The notes under the pieces were generated by a model that was not told the DNA's origin, did no database searches, and saw nothing but the letters and a program-made list of their open reading frames with translations. A stretch of DNA of 64,000 nt from Brenneria goodwinii (GTDB lineage Bacteria; Pseudomonadota; Gammaproteobacteria; Enterobacterales; Enterobacteriaceae), in NCBI RefSeq assembly GCF_002291445.1, contig NZ_CP014137.1, positions 434,001 to 498,000 on the forward strand, written 5' to 3'. Positions 12,001 through 17,629 of this stretch are shown one piece after another. Numbering within the stretch: position 1 is the stretch's first letter; every line of letters starts with the position of its first letter. A program made the position numbers and the translations under genes.

Positions 12001-12973
12001 TTTCGGTACTAAATATGTGATTGGTCAGGTTCATGCCGAAGGCGACGGAACCTATGAGATCTCTCATCTGGCGGGAACGGGCTATAACTCCAACTCGGCG
12101 ACAGCGTCCAACTCCGCTGAGGGCTACGCTTTGCTGCATCAGGTGTCGAACGTGGAAGCGATCGGCGTCGGAGACTCGCTGAATGCATCGAGCCTGAAAA
12201 ACTATGACAGCGATGGCGTAGTGATGGATCATATCGATCCTAGCCAACTTTCCGAGGCGATTTTGGGATCGAATCAGCCGCTGGACGGCGGCAATGATAC
12301 GCTGCTGGGCGGCAGCGGCGACGACATCCTGTTCGGCGATGCGATATCATTTGACGGCATTGACGGTAATGGGCTGCAGGCGTTGCAGCAGTATGTCGGC
12401 AACCAGTTGCATTTGAGCGCGGACACCACTGCTTCCGTGGAGCAGGTGCATAACTATATCACCGAGCATAGCGCCGAGTTCGACCTGTCTTCCTCCAACG
12501 GCGGCAATGACATTCTCAATGGCGGCGCGGGCAACGATATTCTCTTTGGGCAAGGCGGTAACGATACCCTGAAAGGCGGAGCCGGCAACGATCTGCTGTA
12601 TGGCGGCAGTGGGGACGACCTGCTGATCGGCGGGGCAGGCAATAACGTGTTGACCGGAGGAAGCGGGGCCGACACCTTTAAATGGCAGGCCGGCGATGTC
12701 GGGCATGATGTCATCAAAGACTTCAACGCCAGCGAAGGCGACAGGATCGACTTAAGCGATCTGGTCGGCGAGTTGGAAGAAGGCACCGACATCAGCCACT
12801 ATATCCGCGTGACGGAAAACAATGGCTCGCCGACGATTGAGGTCAGCACGGAAGGTAATTTCACCGGCGACAAAGGCGGTACGGTGGCGGTATCCATTAC
12901 GCTTGAGCACTACAGCGGTGCTTTACCGTCTCTTGACAGTTTAATCAGTAAACCCGAAGACACCCATAGCTGA
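2..12973 (+). CDS. Giant LapA/BapA-like RTX adhesin, 5' end outside the window
   Basis: Cell-surface biofilm adhesin exported by a type I secretion system; about 4,320 residues are visible and the frame is open through the left edge. The GTG at the edge is an internal Val codon of a repeat (VPGSVLAGN), not a start. Order: part of one Ig-like repeat, 31 complete repeats (119-9853), two or three diverged Ig-like domains (9854 to about 11400), a von Willebrand A domain with MIDAS residues DSSGS (about 11498), GGGTNY and FITDGEP, RTX nonapeptides such as GGAGNDILFG (12286-12330 and 12500-12680), and a C-terminal secretion region ending SLDSLISKPEDTHS. The convergent lapG-lapD operon suggests LapG-type proteolytic release. 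The N-terminal retention module with its LapG site, and the lapEBC transporter, are not in the window. Class is certain; the exact name (LapA, BapA or SiiE type) is not. Confidence 0.93.
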   Translation: MPGSVLAGNTSVNATVTTTDAAGNTATADASHGYEVDVIAPEASITIDPVTSDNTINLVESNQPQTISGRVGNDVQVGDMVTVTVGGQSYQTTVIADADGSTIWSVSVPGEVLAGNTQIHAEVTTSDAAGNPTTAAADHSYAVDTVAPEASITIDPVTSDNTINLAESNQSQTVSGRVGNDVQAGDTVTVTVGSETYQTTVNADGSTWSISVPGEVLAGNTQIHAEVTTSDTAGNPSTAAADHNYAVDTVAPEASITIDSVTADNTINLAESNQPQNITGRVGNDVQAGDTVTVTVGGQSYQTTVTAADGGNIWSVSVPGDVLAGNTQIHAEVTTSDAAGNPTTATADHSYAVDTEAPEAEISIDTITADNVINAAESNQTISVTGQVGANVQVGDTVTVTVGNETYQTTVNADGTTWSVGVPGSVLAGNSTVNASVTTSDAAGNTTTADASRPYSVDTVAPEATITIDAITADNVVNAAESGQTISVTGQVGANVQAGDTVTVTVGNETYQTTVNTDGTTWSVNVPGSVLAGNSSVNATVTTSDAAGNTATANASHGYEVDVTAPEAAISIDTITADNVINAAESNQNISVTGKVGSDVQAGDTVTVTVGNETYQTTVNADSSTWSVNVPGSVLAGNNAVNASVTTADAAGNTTTADANRPYGVDTVAPEAEISINIITADNVINVAESGQTISITGQVGANVQAGDTVTVTVGSDTYQTTVNADGRTWSVNVPGSVLAGNTSVNATVTTADVAGNTATADASHGYEVDVIAPEASITIDPVTSDNTINLAESNQPQSISGRVGNDVQAGDVVTVTVGNEIYQTTVNADGSTWSVGVPGSVLAGNTAVNATVTTADAAGNTATANTSHGYEVDVNAPEAEISIDTITADNVVNAAESGQTINVTGQVGANVQSGDTVTVTVGNETYQTTVNADGSTWSVNVPGGVLAGNTSVSASVTTADEAGNTATANTSHGYDVDVTGPEASITIDPVTADNTINLSESNQPQAITGRVGNDVQVGDTVTVTVGGQSYQTNVTAADGGNIWSVSVPGDVLAGNTQIHAEVTTSDAAGNPATATADHSYAVDTVAPEATITIDPVTADNTINLAESNQPQTISGRVGNDVQVGDTVTVTVGDQSYQTTVTADADGGNIWSVSVPGEVLAGNTQIHAEVTTSDAAGNPTMATADHSYAVDTVAPEATISIDTITADNVINAAESNQTINVTGQVGANVQTGDVVTVTVGGETYQTTVNADGSTWSVNVPGSVLAGNTSVNATVTTADAAGNTTTADASRGYDVDVTAPEASITIDPVTSDNTINLAESNQPQTITGRVGNDVQVGDTVTVTVGGQSYQTTVTADADGGNIWSVNVPGEVLAGNTQIHAEVTTSDAAGNPTMATADHSYAVDTVAPEATISIDTITADNVINAAESNQTINVTGQVGANVQAGDTVTVTVGNETYQTTVNADGSTWSVNVPGNVLAGNSSVNATVTTADAAGNTASANTSRGYDVDIAAPEATISIDTITADNVINAAESGQTIAVTGQVGANVQAGDTVTVTVGSETYQTTVNADGSTWSVNVPGNVLAGNSSVNATVTTADAAGNTATANTSHGYDVDVTAPEASITIDPVTSDNTINLTESNQPQTISGRVGNDVQVGDTVTVTVGDQSYQTTVTAADGGNIWSVSVPGVVLAGNTQIHAEVTTSDAAGNPTTAAADHSYAVDTVAPEASITIDPVTADNTINLAESNQPQNITGRVGNDVQAGDTVTVTVGNETYQTTVNADGSTWSVGVPGSVLAGNSSVNATVTTADAAGNTTTADASRPYGVDTVAPEATITIDTITADNVINAAESQQDVAVTGQVGANVQAGDTVTVTVGGETYHTTVNADGNTWSVNVPGNVLAGNSSVNATVTTADAAGNTATANASHGYDVDVTAPEAAISIDPVTADNVVNAAESGQTINVTGQVGANVQAGDVVTVTVGGETYHTTVNADGTTWSVNVPGIVLAGNSSVNATVTTADAAGNTATAESSRGYTVDTVAPEASITIDPVTADNTINLTESNQPQTITGRVGNDVQAGDTVTVTVGGQSYQTTVTAADGGSTWSVSVPGEVLAGNTQIHAEVTTSDAAGNPTTATADHSYAVDTEAPEAEISIDTITADNVINAAESGQTINVTGQVGANVQAGDVVTVTVGGESYQTTVNADGTTWSVNVPGNVLVGNSTVNATVTTADAAGNTATANASHGYDVDVTAPEAAISIDTITADNVVNAAESGQTISVTGQVGANVQAGDTVTVTVGNETYQTTVNADGTAWSVNVPGSVLAGNSTVNAAVTTADAAGNTTTADASRPYGVDTVAPEATISIDTITADNVINAAESNQTIAVTGQVGANVQAGDTVTVTVGNETFQTTVNADGSTWSVGVPGSVLAGNSTVNATVTTADAAGNTATANASHGYEVDVTAPEASITIDSVTADNTINLAESNQPQTISGRVGNDVQVGDTVTVTVGDQSYQTTVTVADGGSTWSVSVPGEVLAGNTQIHAEVTTSDAAGNPTTATADHSYAVDTEAPEAEISIDTITADNVINAAESGQTINVTGQVGANVQAGDVVTITVGGESYQTTVNADGTTWSVNVPGNVLAGNSTVNATVTTADAAGNTATANASHGYEVDVSAPEATISIDTITADNVINAAESNQTINVTGQVGANVQAGDTVTVTVGGESYQTTVNADGTTWSVSVPGDVLAGNSSVNAMVTTSDAAGNTTTADANRPYGVDTVAPEATISIDTITADNVINAAESGQTINVTGQVGANVQAGDTVTVTVGSETYQTTVNTDGTTWSVNVPGSILAGNSAVNATVTTTDAAGNTATANASHGYEVDVSAPEAAISIDTITADNVINAAESGQTINVTGQVGANVQAGDVVTVTVGGETYQTTVNADGTTWNVGVPGSVLAGNSTVNATVTTVDAAGNTTTANASHGYEVDITAPEATISIDTITADNVINAAESGQTIAVTGQVGANVQAGDTVTVTVGSETYQTTVNADGSTWNVGVPGSVLAGNSTVNATVTTADAAGNTATANASNGYAVDVTAPEASITIDSVTADNTINLAESNQPQTISGRVGNDVQVGDTVMVTVGDQSYQTTVTAADGGNIWSVSVPGAVLAGNTQIHAEVTTSDAAGNPTTATADHSYAVDTVAPEAEISIDTITADNVINAAESNQTINVTGQVGANVQAGDTVTVTVGNETYQTTVNADGNTWNVNVPGSVLAGNSSVNATVTTSDAAGNSSTADASRPYGVDTLAPDVDITHFAGDDGYISQSELTNTLISGTSSENSVDLVFTDVNGKSVTLNDVPVVDGTWQTQTDLSSLAEGKITVDATATDAAGNQSQDSSNAVMDITPPVTHDDTVTGTEDTPLHIGWSDLGVSADTASIVMSTLPSASEGTLYFNDGGNWKAVTVGQEFTAQNLDLRFEPVGNAAGSPLSEFSYQPVDTAGNTGGNASLNIDITPVADTPNVTLSTTSGETTLIPETIKVNGGSENGGFDVQDGKIVKIGDGVRVWLSEGDPVPEVVGSGTVAYYSQGNTSGSSSYTDVYVVHDGSGYIQDGTLRNLNAVTGNNGSETNTSPDYIFLQDGDSSKYSVSTSTNNNAASNVNTFDGVNVTYGSKQLISSGNQLEGVIYGDGTSVLADSKGTTIEVIPAQSGYQQHTISVSASLTDTDGSETLSGITLSGLPEGTQIVSGDTVLYTVGSDGTYLIPNTNNAQSFTSEINVLVPVSAGKFDVIAQATSTELANHDSSTGYSSDEVEQYGATVGTTGDDTLTGTHSNDLMVGDVSGLQIMEGQNYNIAFLVDSSGSLSTDSINKTVASLTNVFNHLVKSASTDHAGSVNVFLADFDTNVGQSVSVNLSDANALSKLIDVLNSLASGGGTNYEDVFKTAANWFQSETVTHNGGSNLTYFITDGEPTYYQTGETDRVMVGRTSALNIDSFDYQPGHAYYMNISGVNREVISSSGDVYYYSVFGTKYVIGQVHAEGDGTYEISHLAGTGYNSNSATASNSAEGYALLHQVSNVEAIGVGDSLNASSLKNYDSDGVVMDHIDPSQLSEAILGSNQPLDGGNDTLLGGSGDDILFGDAISFDGIDGNGLQALQQYVGNQLHLSADTTASVEQVHNYITEHSAEFDLSSSNGGNDILNGGAGNDILFGQGGNDTLKGGAGNDLLYGGSGDDLLIGGAGNNVLTGGSGADTFKWQAGDVGHDVIKDFNASEGDRIDLSDLVGELEEGTDISHYIRVTENNGSPTIEVSTEGNFTGDKGGTVAVSITLEHYSGALPSLDSLISKPEDTHS
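119..9853 (+). repeat. Tandem array of 31 Ig-like repeats (312-321 bp each)
   Basis: Each unit starts at A-P-E-A and ends at V-D-T/V-x. Unit lengths are 104 residues (type B, with DNVINAAES, GQVGANVQ, TVNADG and SVNATVTT), or 106-107 residues (type A, with DNTINLAESNQPQ, GRVGNDVQ, GQSYQTTV, TQIHAEVTT and GNPTTATADHSYAVDT). I count nine long type A units, nineteen type B and three hybrids (440-751, 2318-2629, 5156-5467) with a type A head and type B centre or tail. Acidic residues at the boundaries (VDT-AP) resemble the calcium-binding linkers of BIg-like adhesin repeats; that role is inferred. Confidence 0.95.
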
Positions 12974-12991
12974 CGGGTAATCACGTAGACG

Positions 12992-13023
12992 GGAACCTCT
13001 GGTAATGAGGTTCCTTTCTTTTA
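12992..13023 (+). terminator. Rho-independent terminator of the adhesin gene
   Basis: An 8-bp perfect stem (GGAACCTC / GAGGTTCC) with a 7-nt loop is followed by a T-rich tract (TTTCTTTTA), 19 nt after the adhesin stop codon. It should separate the adhesin transcript from the small gene downstream. Confidence 0.8.
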
Positions 13024-13051
13024 TCAAGCATGATTAATAAGGTCTCTGCGT

Positions 13052-13396
13052 ATGTTTTATATCCAGCGTGATAGTAATGGCCATCTAATCAGGGTTGAGG
13101 AACGGCCTTTTCCCGAAATGAGTGGTGAACTCGCTGACGACTCGACAGAGGCATTGGCGTGGTACGAAAGTCATAAAACGGCGGTGGCTGGCTTGCAACA
13201 GCTGCGTCAAAGCGACCTGGAAATGGTGCGGGTGCTTGAAGATTTGATTCAGGTATTAATCGATAAAGGCGTCATCAACATTACCGATTTCCCGACGGCG
13301 GCGCAGCTGAAACTGATTGGCCGGGCGCAGGCGCGTGAAGCCTTGAACGGCGGATTGAACAAGTTAATCAGTGATGACGACGATGCTATGTTCTGA
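13052..13396 (+). CDS. Small acidic conserved protein next to the adhesin (114 aa)
   Basis: A 114-residue soluble protein with no signal peptide or membrane segment. The N-terminal stretch MFYIQRDSNGHLIRVEERPF looks like a beta hairpin. The middle is a probable helix (QSDLEMVRVLEDLIQVLIDKG), then a short helical segment (AAQLKLIGRAQAREALNG) and an acidic tail (SDDDDAMF). From memory, relatives in Pseudomonas are often labelled 'tryptophan synthase subunit beta-like'; the length and lack of any PLP-binding domain rule out that enzyme. It follows the adhesin terminator by 28 nt and is convergent with lapD. A role in adhesin control is possible from position only. Function unknown. Confidence 0.8.
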   Translation: MFYIQRDSNGHLIRVEERPFPEMSGELADDSTEALAWYESHKTAVAGLQQLRQSDLEMVRVLEDLIQVLIDKGVINITDFPTAAQLKLIGRAQAREALNGGLNKLISDDDDAMF

Positions 13397-13438
13397 GTAT
13401 TGTCATAGCATGATGAGATTGGCCTTTGCCCGCATAGC

Positions 13439-13466
13439 GAGGGAGACGCTGGCGGGCGTCTCCCTC
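13439..13466. terminator. Hairpin between convergent transcripts
   Basis: An 11-bp perfect stem (GAGGGAGACGC / GCGTCTCCCTC) with a 6-nt loop lies between the small acidic-protein gene and the end of lapD. No T tract follows on either strand, so it may be a processing or transcript-end structure rather than an intrinsic terminator. Confidence 0.45.
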
Positions 13467-13488
13467 AACCATTATAACCTGTAACCCG

Positions 13489-15435
13489 TCACTTCGCGGC
13501 TGGCGCCGGCTCTCCCAATAAACGGCCCATTGCGCCTTGCAGCCCCATTTCCTGAAGCACGCTCAACTCGCCGACGGTTTCCACTCGTTCGGCGATAAGC
13601 GGCAGCGCAATGCTATTGGTTGCCCGGTACATGGCTTCAATAAACATTTTTTTGTCCGCTTCACGGTCGATATTGCGGATATAGCTACCGTCTACTTTTA
13701 AGTAAGCCAGACCCCACTGCGATAAGTTGCCGATCATATTGAAACGACCGCCGAAGTGCTGAAGCCCCAGCGCGCAGCCATATTCGTTCAGCAGTTTGAT
13801 TAAGGCGTCAAACTGAATGGAATCCGGCAACTGATTCTCGTCTAATTCCACGATCAGGCGTTTGGCCAGATGCGGCTGATTTTTCAGCGGCGCCAGTAAT
13901 TGAGCCATTAAGGGCAGGTCAAGGGCCGTGTCGTAGGAGAGGCTTAACGCCAGCGTCTCTTCGTGTTGACGTAAATAATTCAATACCTGTTTCAATATCA
14001 CCCGATCCAGCCGGGTATTCCAGCCGAAGCGCTGCACCCAGGGAAGAAAGTGGCCTGCGGCAATGCTGTTTCCCTGTTCATCTTCAATTCTAGCCAGCAC
14101 CTTGTGATGCAGAATCTTATTCGGATTAAGGCACTCCACTACCGGTTGTAGAAAAAGTTGTAGTTGCTCCTGCTCCAGTATGGACTCCAGCCGGCTAAAC
14201 CACATGTGCCGGTCGGTTTCTACCTGTTCCGCTGGCGACTGGAGGAGATCGACGGTCGTTTTGTCGGAATGACGTTCGGCGCTGGTCAGCGCCTGGTCGC
14301 CATGTATCAGCAGCGATTGTGTGCTGTCGCCGGGGCGGAATGGCACCATACAAAATCTGGCGACCGGGGATACGTCGGTTTCACCGGTTAAATACAGGCT
14401 TTCAATGTTGCGTGTCAGTTCGTCTATCAGGACAAAGGCTTCCTTCTCTACCAGTCCGGGGCAAAGTAGGGCGAACTCGCCGCCGCGAATACGGGCGGAC
14501 AGGCTTTCCGTGTTGACATGTTGCTTCTGTATATTGCGGATGATCTGTCCGATGGAGGCCAACAGCGCATCGGTGCGTTGCCCTCCCAGCCGCTGATTCA
14601 TACCGGATAGATCCTGGACGCGGATCATAAGCAGAAAGCCCGGCGAGGTTTCATCATCGGCGAGTTTGTCTTGAAATTGGATATCGAAAGCGCGGCGATT
14701 AGCCAGACCGGTCTGCGCATCCTGGTAGGCATCCTGACGTAAACGTTCGCTTCGTTCGGCCTCTTCCTCAAATAATGTTTTGAGCTTGCTGACCATCAGG
14801 TTCATCGCCTGCGCCACCCGGCGGAACTCCGGCGTGCTGGGTAAATCGGGCTGGCTGAGAAACTCGCGGCGGGTAATGGCCAAAGACTGTTCCACGATAT
14901 AATTCAGCGGGCGCAACTGGCGGCGCAGCAATATCGCACCGAGCAAGACCCCGAGCGTAGCGCAACCCAGCAGCCAGATCAGCGTGGCGAAACTGCTTTT
15001 CCACAAGCGGGTGATGGCGAACATGGGATGGCTGACCACCTCCACCTTTGCCGCCTGTTCCCAGCCGCGCATGACGATGGCCTCGCCCGCGCCGGGCTGA
15101 AGGTTGACCAGCCGGACGAACCAGGTCGGGACATCGGGCACTTCCGGTGACGCCATACGCTCCAACGTGATGTGATTGGTTTTTAAATCGCGCACGCGAA
15201 TGCTGTAAAAGTAGCCGCTGTCAAAGATGGAACTGACCATCAGTTCCACCATCGCCGGATCGTCAATATTCGGCGTCAGGGACAGGCCGAGCGCGGTCGC
15301 CGCATCCTGTGCATGGGAACGAAGCTGGTTATTATATTGCTCGCGAGAGTTTTCCAGGCTGACGAAAAAACTTCCGCTGAAAATAATCAGCACGAACAGG
15401 CAGATGGCTATCAGTAATTGTTTGTATAGAGACAT
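13489..15435 (-). CDS. lapD: LapD-type c-di-GMP receptor (degenerate GGDEF/EAL)
   Basis: Inner-membrane receptor that binds c-di-GMP inside the cell and sequesters the periplasmic protease LapG, keeping the adhesin on the surface. The 648-residue protein has membrane helix 1 (about 5-25), a periplasmic domain (26-150) with Trp125 in RGW, helix 2 (150-171), HAMP (172-225), GGDEF (235-390) and EAL (410-645). The GGDEF motif reads RGGEF (317-321) and the EAL motif reads KVL (445-447), so both enzymatic activities are probably lost, as in Pseudomonas fluorescens LapD, where Trp125 contacts LapG. It lies 9 nt downstream of lapG, clearly one operon. Only the LapD role fits both the degenerate domains and the lapG neighbour. 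Confidence 0.93.
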   Translation of the reverse strand: MSLYKQLLIAICLFVLIIFSGSFFVSLENSREQYNNQLRSHAQDAATALGLSLTPNIDDPAMVELMVSSIFDSGYFYSIRVRDLKTNHITLERMASPEVPDVPTWFVRLVNLQPGAGEAIVMRGWEQAAKVEVVSHPMFAITRLWKSSFATLIWLLGCATLGVLLGAILLRRQLRPLNYIVEQSLAITRREFLSQPDLPSTPEFRRVAQAMNLMVSKLKTLFEEEAERSERLRQDAYQDAQTGLANRRAFDIQFQDKLADDETSPGFLLMIRVQDLSGMNQRLGGQRTDALLASIGQIIRNIQKQHVNTESLSARIRGGEFALLCPGLVEKEAFVLIDELTRNIESLYLTGETDVSPVARFCMVPFRPGDSTQSLLIHGDQALTSAERHSDKTTVDLLQSPAEQVETDRHMWFSRLESILEQEQLQLFLQPVVECLNPNKILHHKVLARIEDEQGNSIAAGHFLPWVQRFGWNTRLDRVILKQVLNYLRQHEETLALSLSYDTALDLPLMAQLLAPLKNQPHLAKRLIVELDENQLPDSIQFDALIKLLNEYGCALGLQHFGGRFNMIGNLSQWGLAYLKVDGSYIRNIDREADKKMFIEAMYRATNSIALPLIAERVETVGELSVLQEMGLQGAMGRLLGEPAPAAK

Positions 15436-15444
15436 AGCCTCATC

Positions 15445-16131
15445 CTACTCCTCAATTGAAAATCCCTCGGCACGCATTTTGGTTAATAAATCCTGCCAGC
15501 GTGAAAGTCGTTTGCTGTCGCCCACTCGCTTGTTGCCGCTTGCCCCCGGTAGCCATAATCCCTCCCCATTAAAGGAGTAAACCGGCAGCAAGTCGGTGCG
15601 TTGGGTCGCAGGTTGAATGTTGTTCTTCAGGTTATCCAGCACCAGCGGGATTGAAGTCGGCGTTGGATAATAGGTAAGCACCATGTGGGCTTTATTGAGA
15701 CGCAGCGCCTTTACGTAAGTGATGCGCAGTTTGTCGCTCGCCACGCCTAAATGGCGTAAAGTAAAGTATTTGGCGATAGCGTAATCTTCGCAATCCGCCG
15801 CGCCTTTGCGCAGCGCTTCTATAGGGCTGGCCCAGTAATCATCCTGATTCCATATGACGATATCATCGCGAAACAGCAAACGGTCATTAAAAAAACGATT
15901 CACCGCCTCCAGCTGTTTTTGTTCATCCGCATTACGCTGGATAGTCAGCAACTCCTGCCATTCATTAATTCGACGCCTGGCTTCTGGCGAAGCGGGGCCG
16001 TAAAGCTGTTCCGTCCGCTGAGCAATAAGAGGAAAATCCCAATCTGCACGCAGGTAACCCGCCAGCAGTAGCAACAGACAGCAGATAAGGAAAAGCTTGT
16101 AATAGGATGCCTTAGGCAAGTGGTATTGCAC
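15445..16131 (-). CDS. lapG: LapG-type periplasmic cysteine protease
   Basis: Transglutaminase-like (BTLCP) calcium-dependent cysteine protease that cuts the N-terminal part of LapA-type adhesins and releases them when c-di-GMP is low. The 228-residue protein has an N-terminal membrane or signal segment (11-27). The catalytic triad is visible as Cys114 (AADCEDYA), His149 (KAHMVL) and Asp166 (LVLDNL), with the C-H and H-D spacing expected of LapG. Asp113 and Glu115 flank the Cys like the known calcium ligands. It is first in the lapG-lapD operon. The adhesin at the left edge is the obvious substrate, but the cleavage site lies outside the window. Confidence 0.92.
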   Translation of the reverse strand: MQYHLPKASYYKLFLICCLLLLLAGYLRADWDFPLIAQRTEQLYGPASPEARRRINEWQELLTIQRNADEQKQLEAVNRFFNDRLLFRDDIVIWNQDDYWASPIEALRKGAADCEDYAIAKYFTLRHLGVASDKLRITYVKALRLNKAHMVLTYYPTPTSIPLVLDNLKNNIQPATQRTDLLPVYSFNGEGLWLPGASGNKRVGDSKRLSRWQDLLTKMRAEGFSIEE

Positions 16132-16197
16132 GAATGTTTCTCTGTTTGCCCGTCGGGCACGCTTCGCCAGCCTGGAAACGAATCAATTAGATATTAG

Positions 16198-16203
16198 ATT
16201 ATA
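16198..16203 (-). promoter_or_regulatory. Candidate -10 element for lapG-lapD
   Basis: The minus strand reads TATAAT at this position, about 67 nt upstream of the lapG ATG, in the AT-rich gap shared with pgpC. No good -35 hexamer sits 17 bp upstream, so the call rests on the -10 match only. Confidence 0.35.
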
Positions 16204-16376
16204 TAGGGTTGCGGAATATCTTACATTCATAATGGTAAAAAACGATTACTATGGCGGCAGGGCGACGTGAGGGAAAACAGGAATAACGCGAATGATACTT
16301 TGTCAGCATTCCCACCCGCTAAAATATCGTCTTTATTTACTAAAGTATTTACTACAGCGCACTGAGGAGTGATGTT

Positions 16377-17015
16377 TTGAGTGACAAGCCAGACCTGCGC
16401 ATTGTGTTTTTTGATTTAGACGGCACATTGCATCGGCAGGACATGTTTGGTAGTTTTCTGCGCTTTCTGCTTAGGCGGTTACCGCTTAACCTTATTGTTG
16501 TCCTTCCTTTATTGCCGGTTATCGGCTTGGGTTTATTGGTGCGTGGCCGCGCCGCCCGCTGGCCGATGAGCTGGTTGCTGTGGGCCATTACCTTTGGCCG
16601 CCATGAGGAACATCTTGTCCAACTGGAAAAGCAGTTTGTGAATGCTTTTCGCCGCCAGGTGACGCCTTTTCCACAGGTGCATCAGCGTTTAAACGAGTAC
16701 TTACAGGATACCCATACTCAAGTTTGGTTGGTAACCGGCTCTCCTCAGCGTTTGGTGGAGCAGGTTTATTCTGATTCTGCTTTTTTGCCTGGCGTCCGGC
16801 TGATGGGAAGTCAGATAACGCGGCGCGGCGGCGGATGGGTGTTGGCATTGCGCTGCCTGGGACAGGAAAAAGTCATTCAGTTGGAACGCCGCCTGGGCAC
16901 GCCATTAAGGCTTTATAGCGGCTACAGCGACAGCAAGCAGGATAACCCGCTGCTCTATTTTTGCGAGCATCGCTGGCGCGTGATGCCGAACGGCAGCCTG
17001 CAACAGTTGGAGTAA
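16377..17015 (+). CDS. pgpC: Phosphatidylglycerophosphatase C, TTG start
   Basis: HAD-superfamily membrane phosphatase (formerly YfhB) that dephosphorylates phosphatidylglycerophosphate to phosphatidylglycerol. The HAD nucleophile motif DLDGT (Asp13, Asp15) is at the N-terminus, followed by a hydrophobic segment (about 29-55) and a late motif GYSDSKQDNPLL typical of the subfamily. Length (212 aa) is normal. The start is TTG: the nearby ATG at 16372 hits a stop after two codons, while GAGGAG lies about 8 nt before the TTG. It is followed by tadA on the same strand, as in E. coli. Confidence 0.88.
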   Translation: MSDKPDLRIVFFDLDGTLHRQDMFGSFLRFLLRRLPLNLIVVLPLLPVIGLGLLVRGRAARWPMSWLLWAITFGRHEEHLVQLEKQFVNAFRRQVTPFPQVHQRLNEYLQDTHTQVWLVTGSPQRLVEQVYSDSAFLPGVRLMGSQITRRGGGWVLALRCLGQEKVIQLERRLGTPLRLYSGYSDSKQDNPLLYFCEHRWRVMPNGSLQQLE

Positions 17016-17113
17016 TTCTTGTTCTGGCGAGCGTCAGGGGAGCCAACACGCCGGCAACTTGATATATAATGCCCGCCGCAAAAATTACTGATGAAATAGC
17101 GCAAGAGGATATC

Positions 17114-17617
17114 GTGAGCCGCGAATTGGATGATGAATATTGGATGCGTCATGCTTTGACGCTGGCCCGGCGCGCTCAGGATGAAGGCGAAGTGCCGGTT
17201 GGCGCGGTGCTGGTTCAGGAGGGACAGGCGATAGGTGAAGGTTGGAATCGACCGATTGGTCATCACGATCCTACCGCGCATGCTGAAATCATGGCGCTGC
17301 GCCAAGGGGGGGCGGTGTTACAGAACTACCGCCTGTTGAACACTACCCTGTATGTAACGCTGGAGCCCTGCATTATGTGCGCCGGTGCGATGATCCACAG
17401 TCGTATTGGCCGGCTGGTTTACGGCGCGGCGGATGAAAAAACCGGCGCGGCCGGCTCGCTGGTGGATATTTTGCGTCATCCCGGAATGAATCATCAGATA
17501 ATCATTGATTCCGGCGTGCTGGCCGCGGAGTGTTCCGCCATGCTGAGCGCCTTTTTCCGTCTGCGGCGCGAGCAGCATAAAGCGAGGCGCGCGGCGGGGA
17601 AAAACGCCGCGGACTAA
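17114..17617 (+). CDS. tadA: tRNA-specific adenosine deaminase TadA
   Basis: Zinc enzyme that deaminates the wobble adenosine to inosine in tRNA-Arg(ACG). The zinc and proton-shuttle motif HAE (His56-Ala-Glu58) and the PCIMC motif (Cys86, Cys89) are intact. I place the start at the GTG of 17114, preceded by AGAGG at 5 nt. This gives 167 residues, the same length as the E. coli protein, with its N-terminus aligned (EYWMRHALTLA). An upstream in-frame ATG (17069) would add 15 residues without family support. It converges on mltF with only 12 nt between stops. Confidence 0.94.
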   Translation: MSRELDDEYWMRHALTLARRAQDEGEVPVGAVLVQEGQAIGEGWNRPIGHHDPTAHAEIMALRQGGAVLQNYRLLNTTLYVTLEPCIMCAGAMIHSRIGRLVYGAADEKTGAAGSLVDILRHPGMNHQIIIDSGVLAAECSAMLSAFFRLRREQHKARRAAGKNAAD

Positions 17618-17629
17618 GCGCCGCGTTGC

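Noticed and set aside
13052..13396. Annotation as tryptophan synthase beta chain
   Set aside because: Only 114 residues, with no PLP-binding lysine motif or beta-chain fold.
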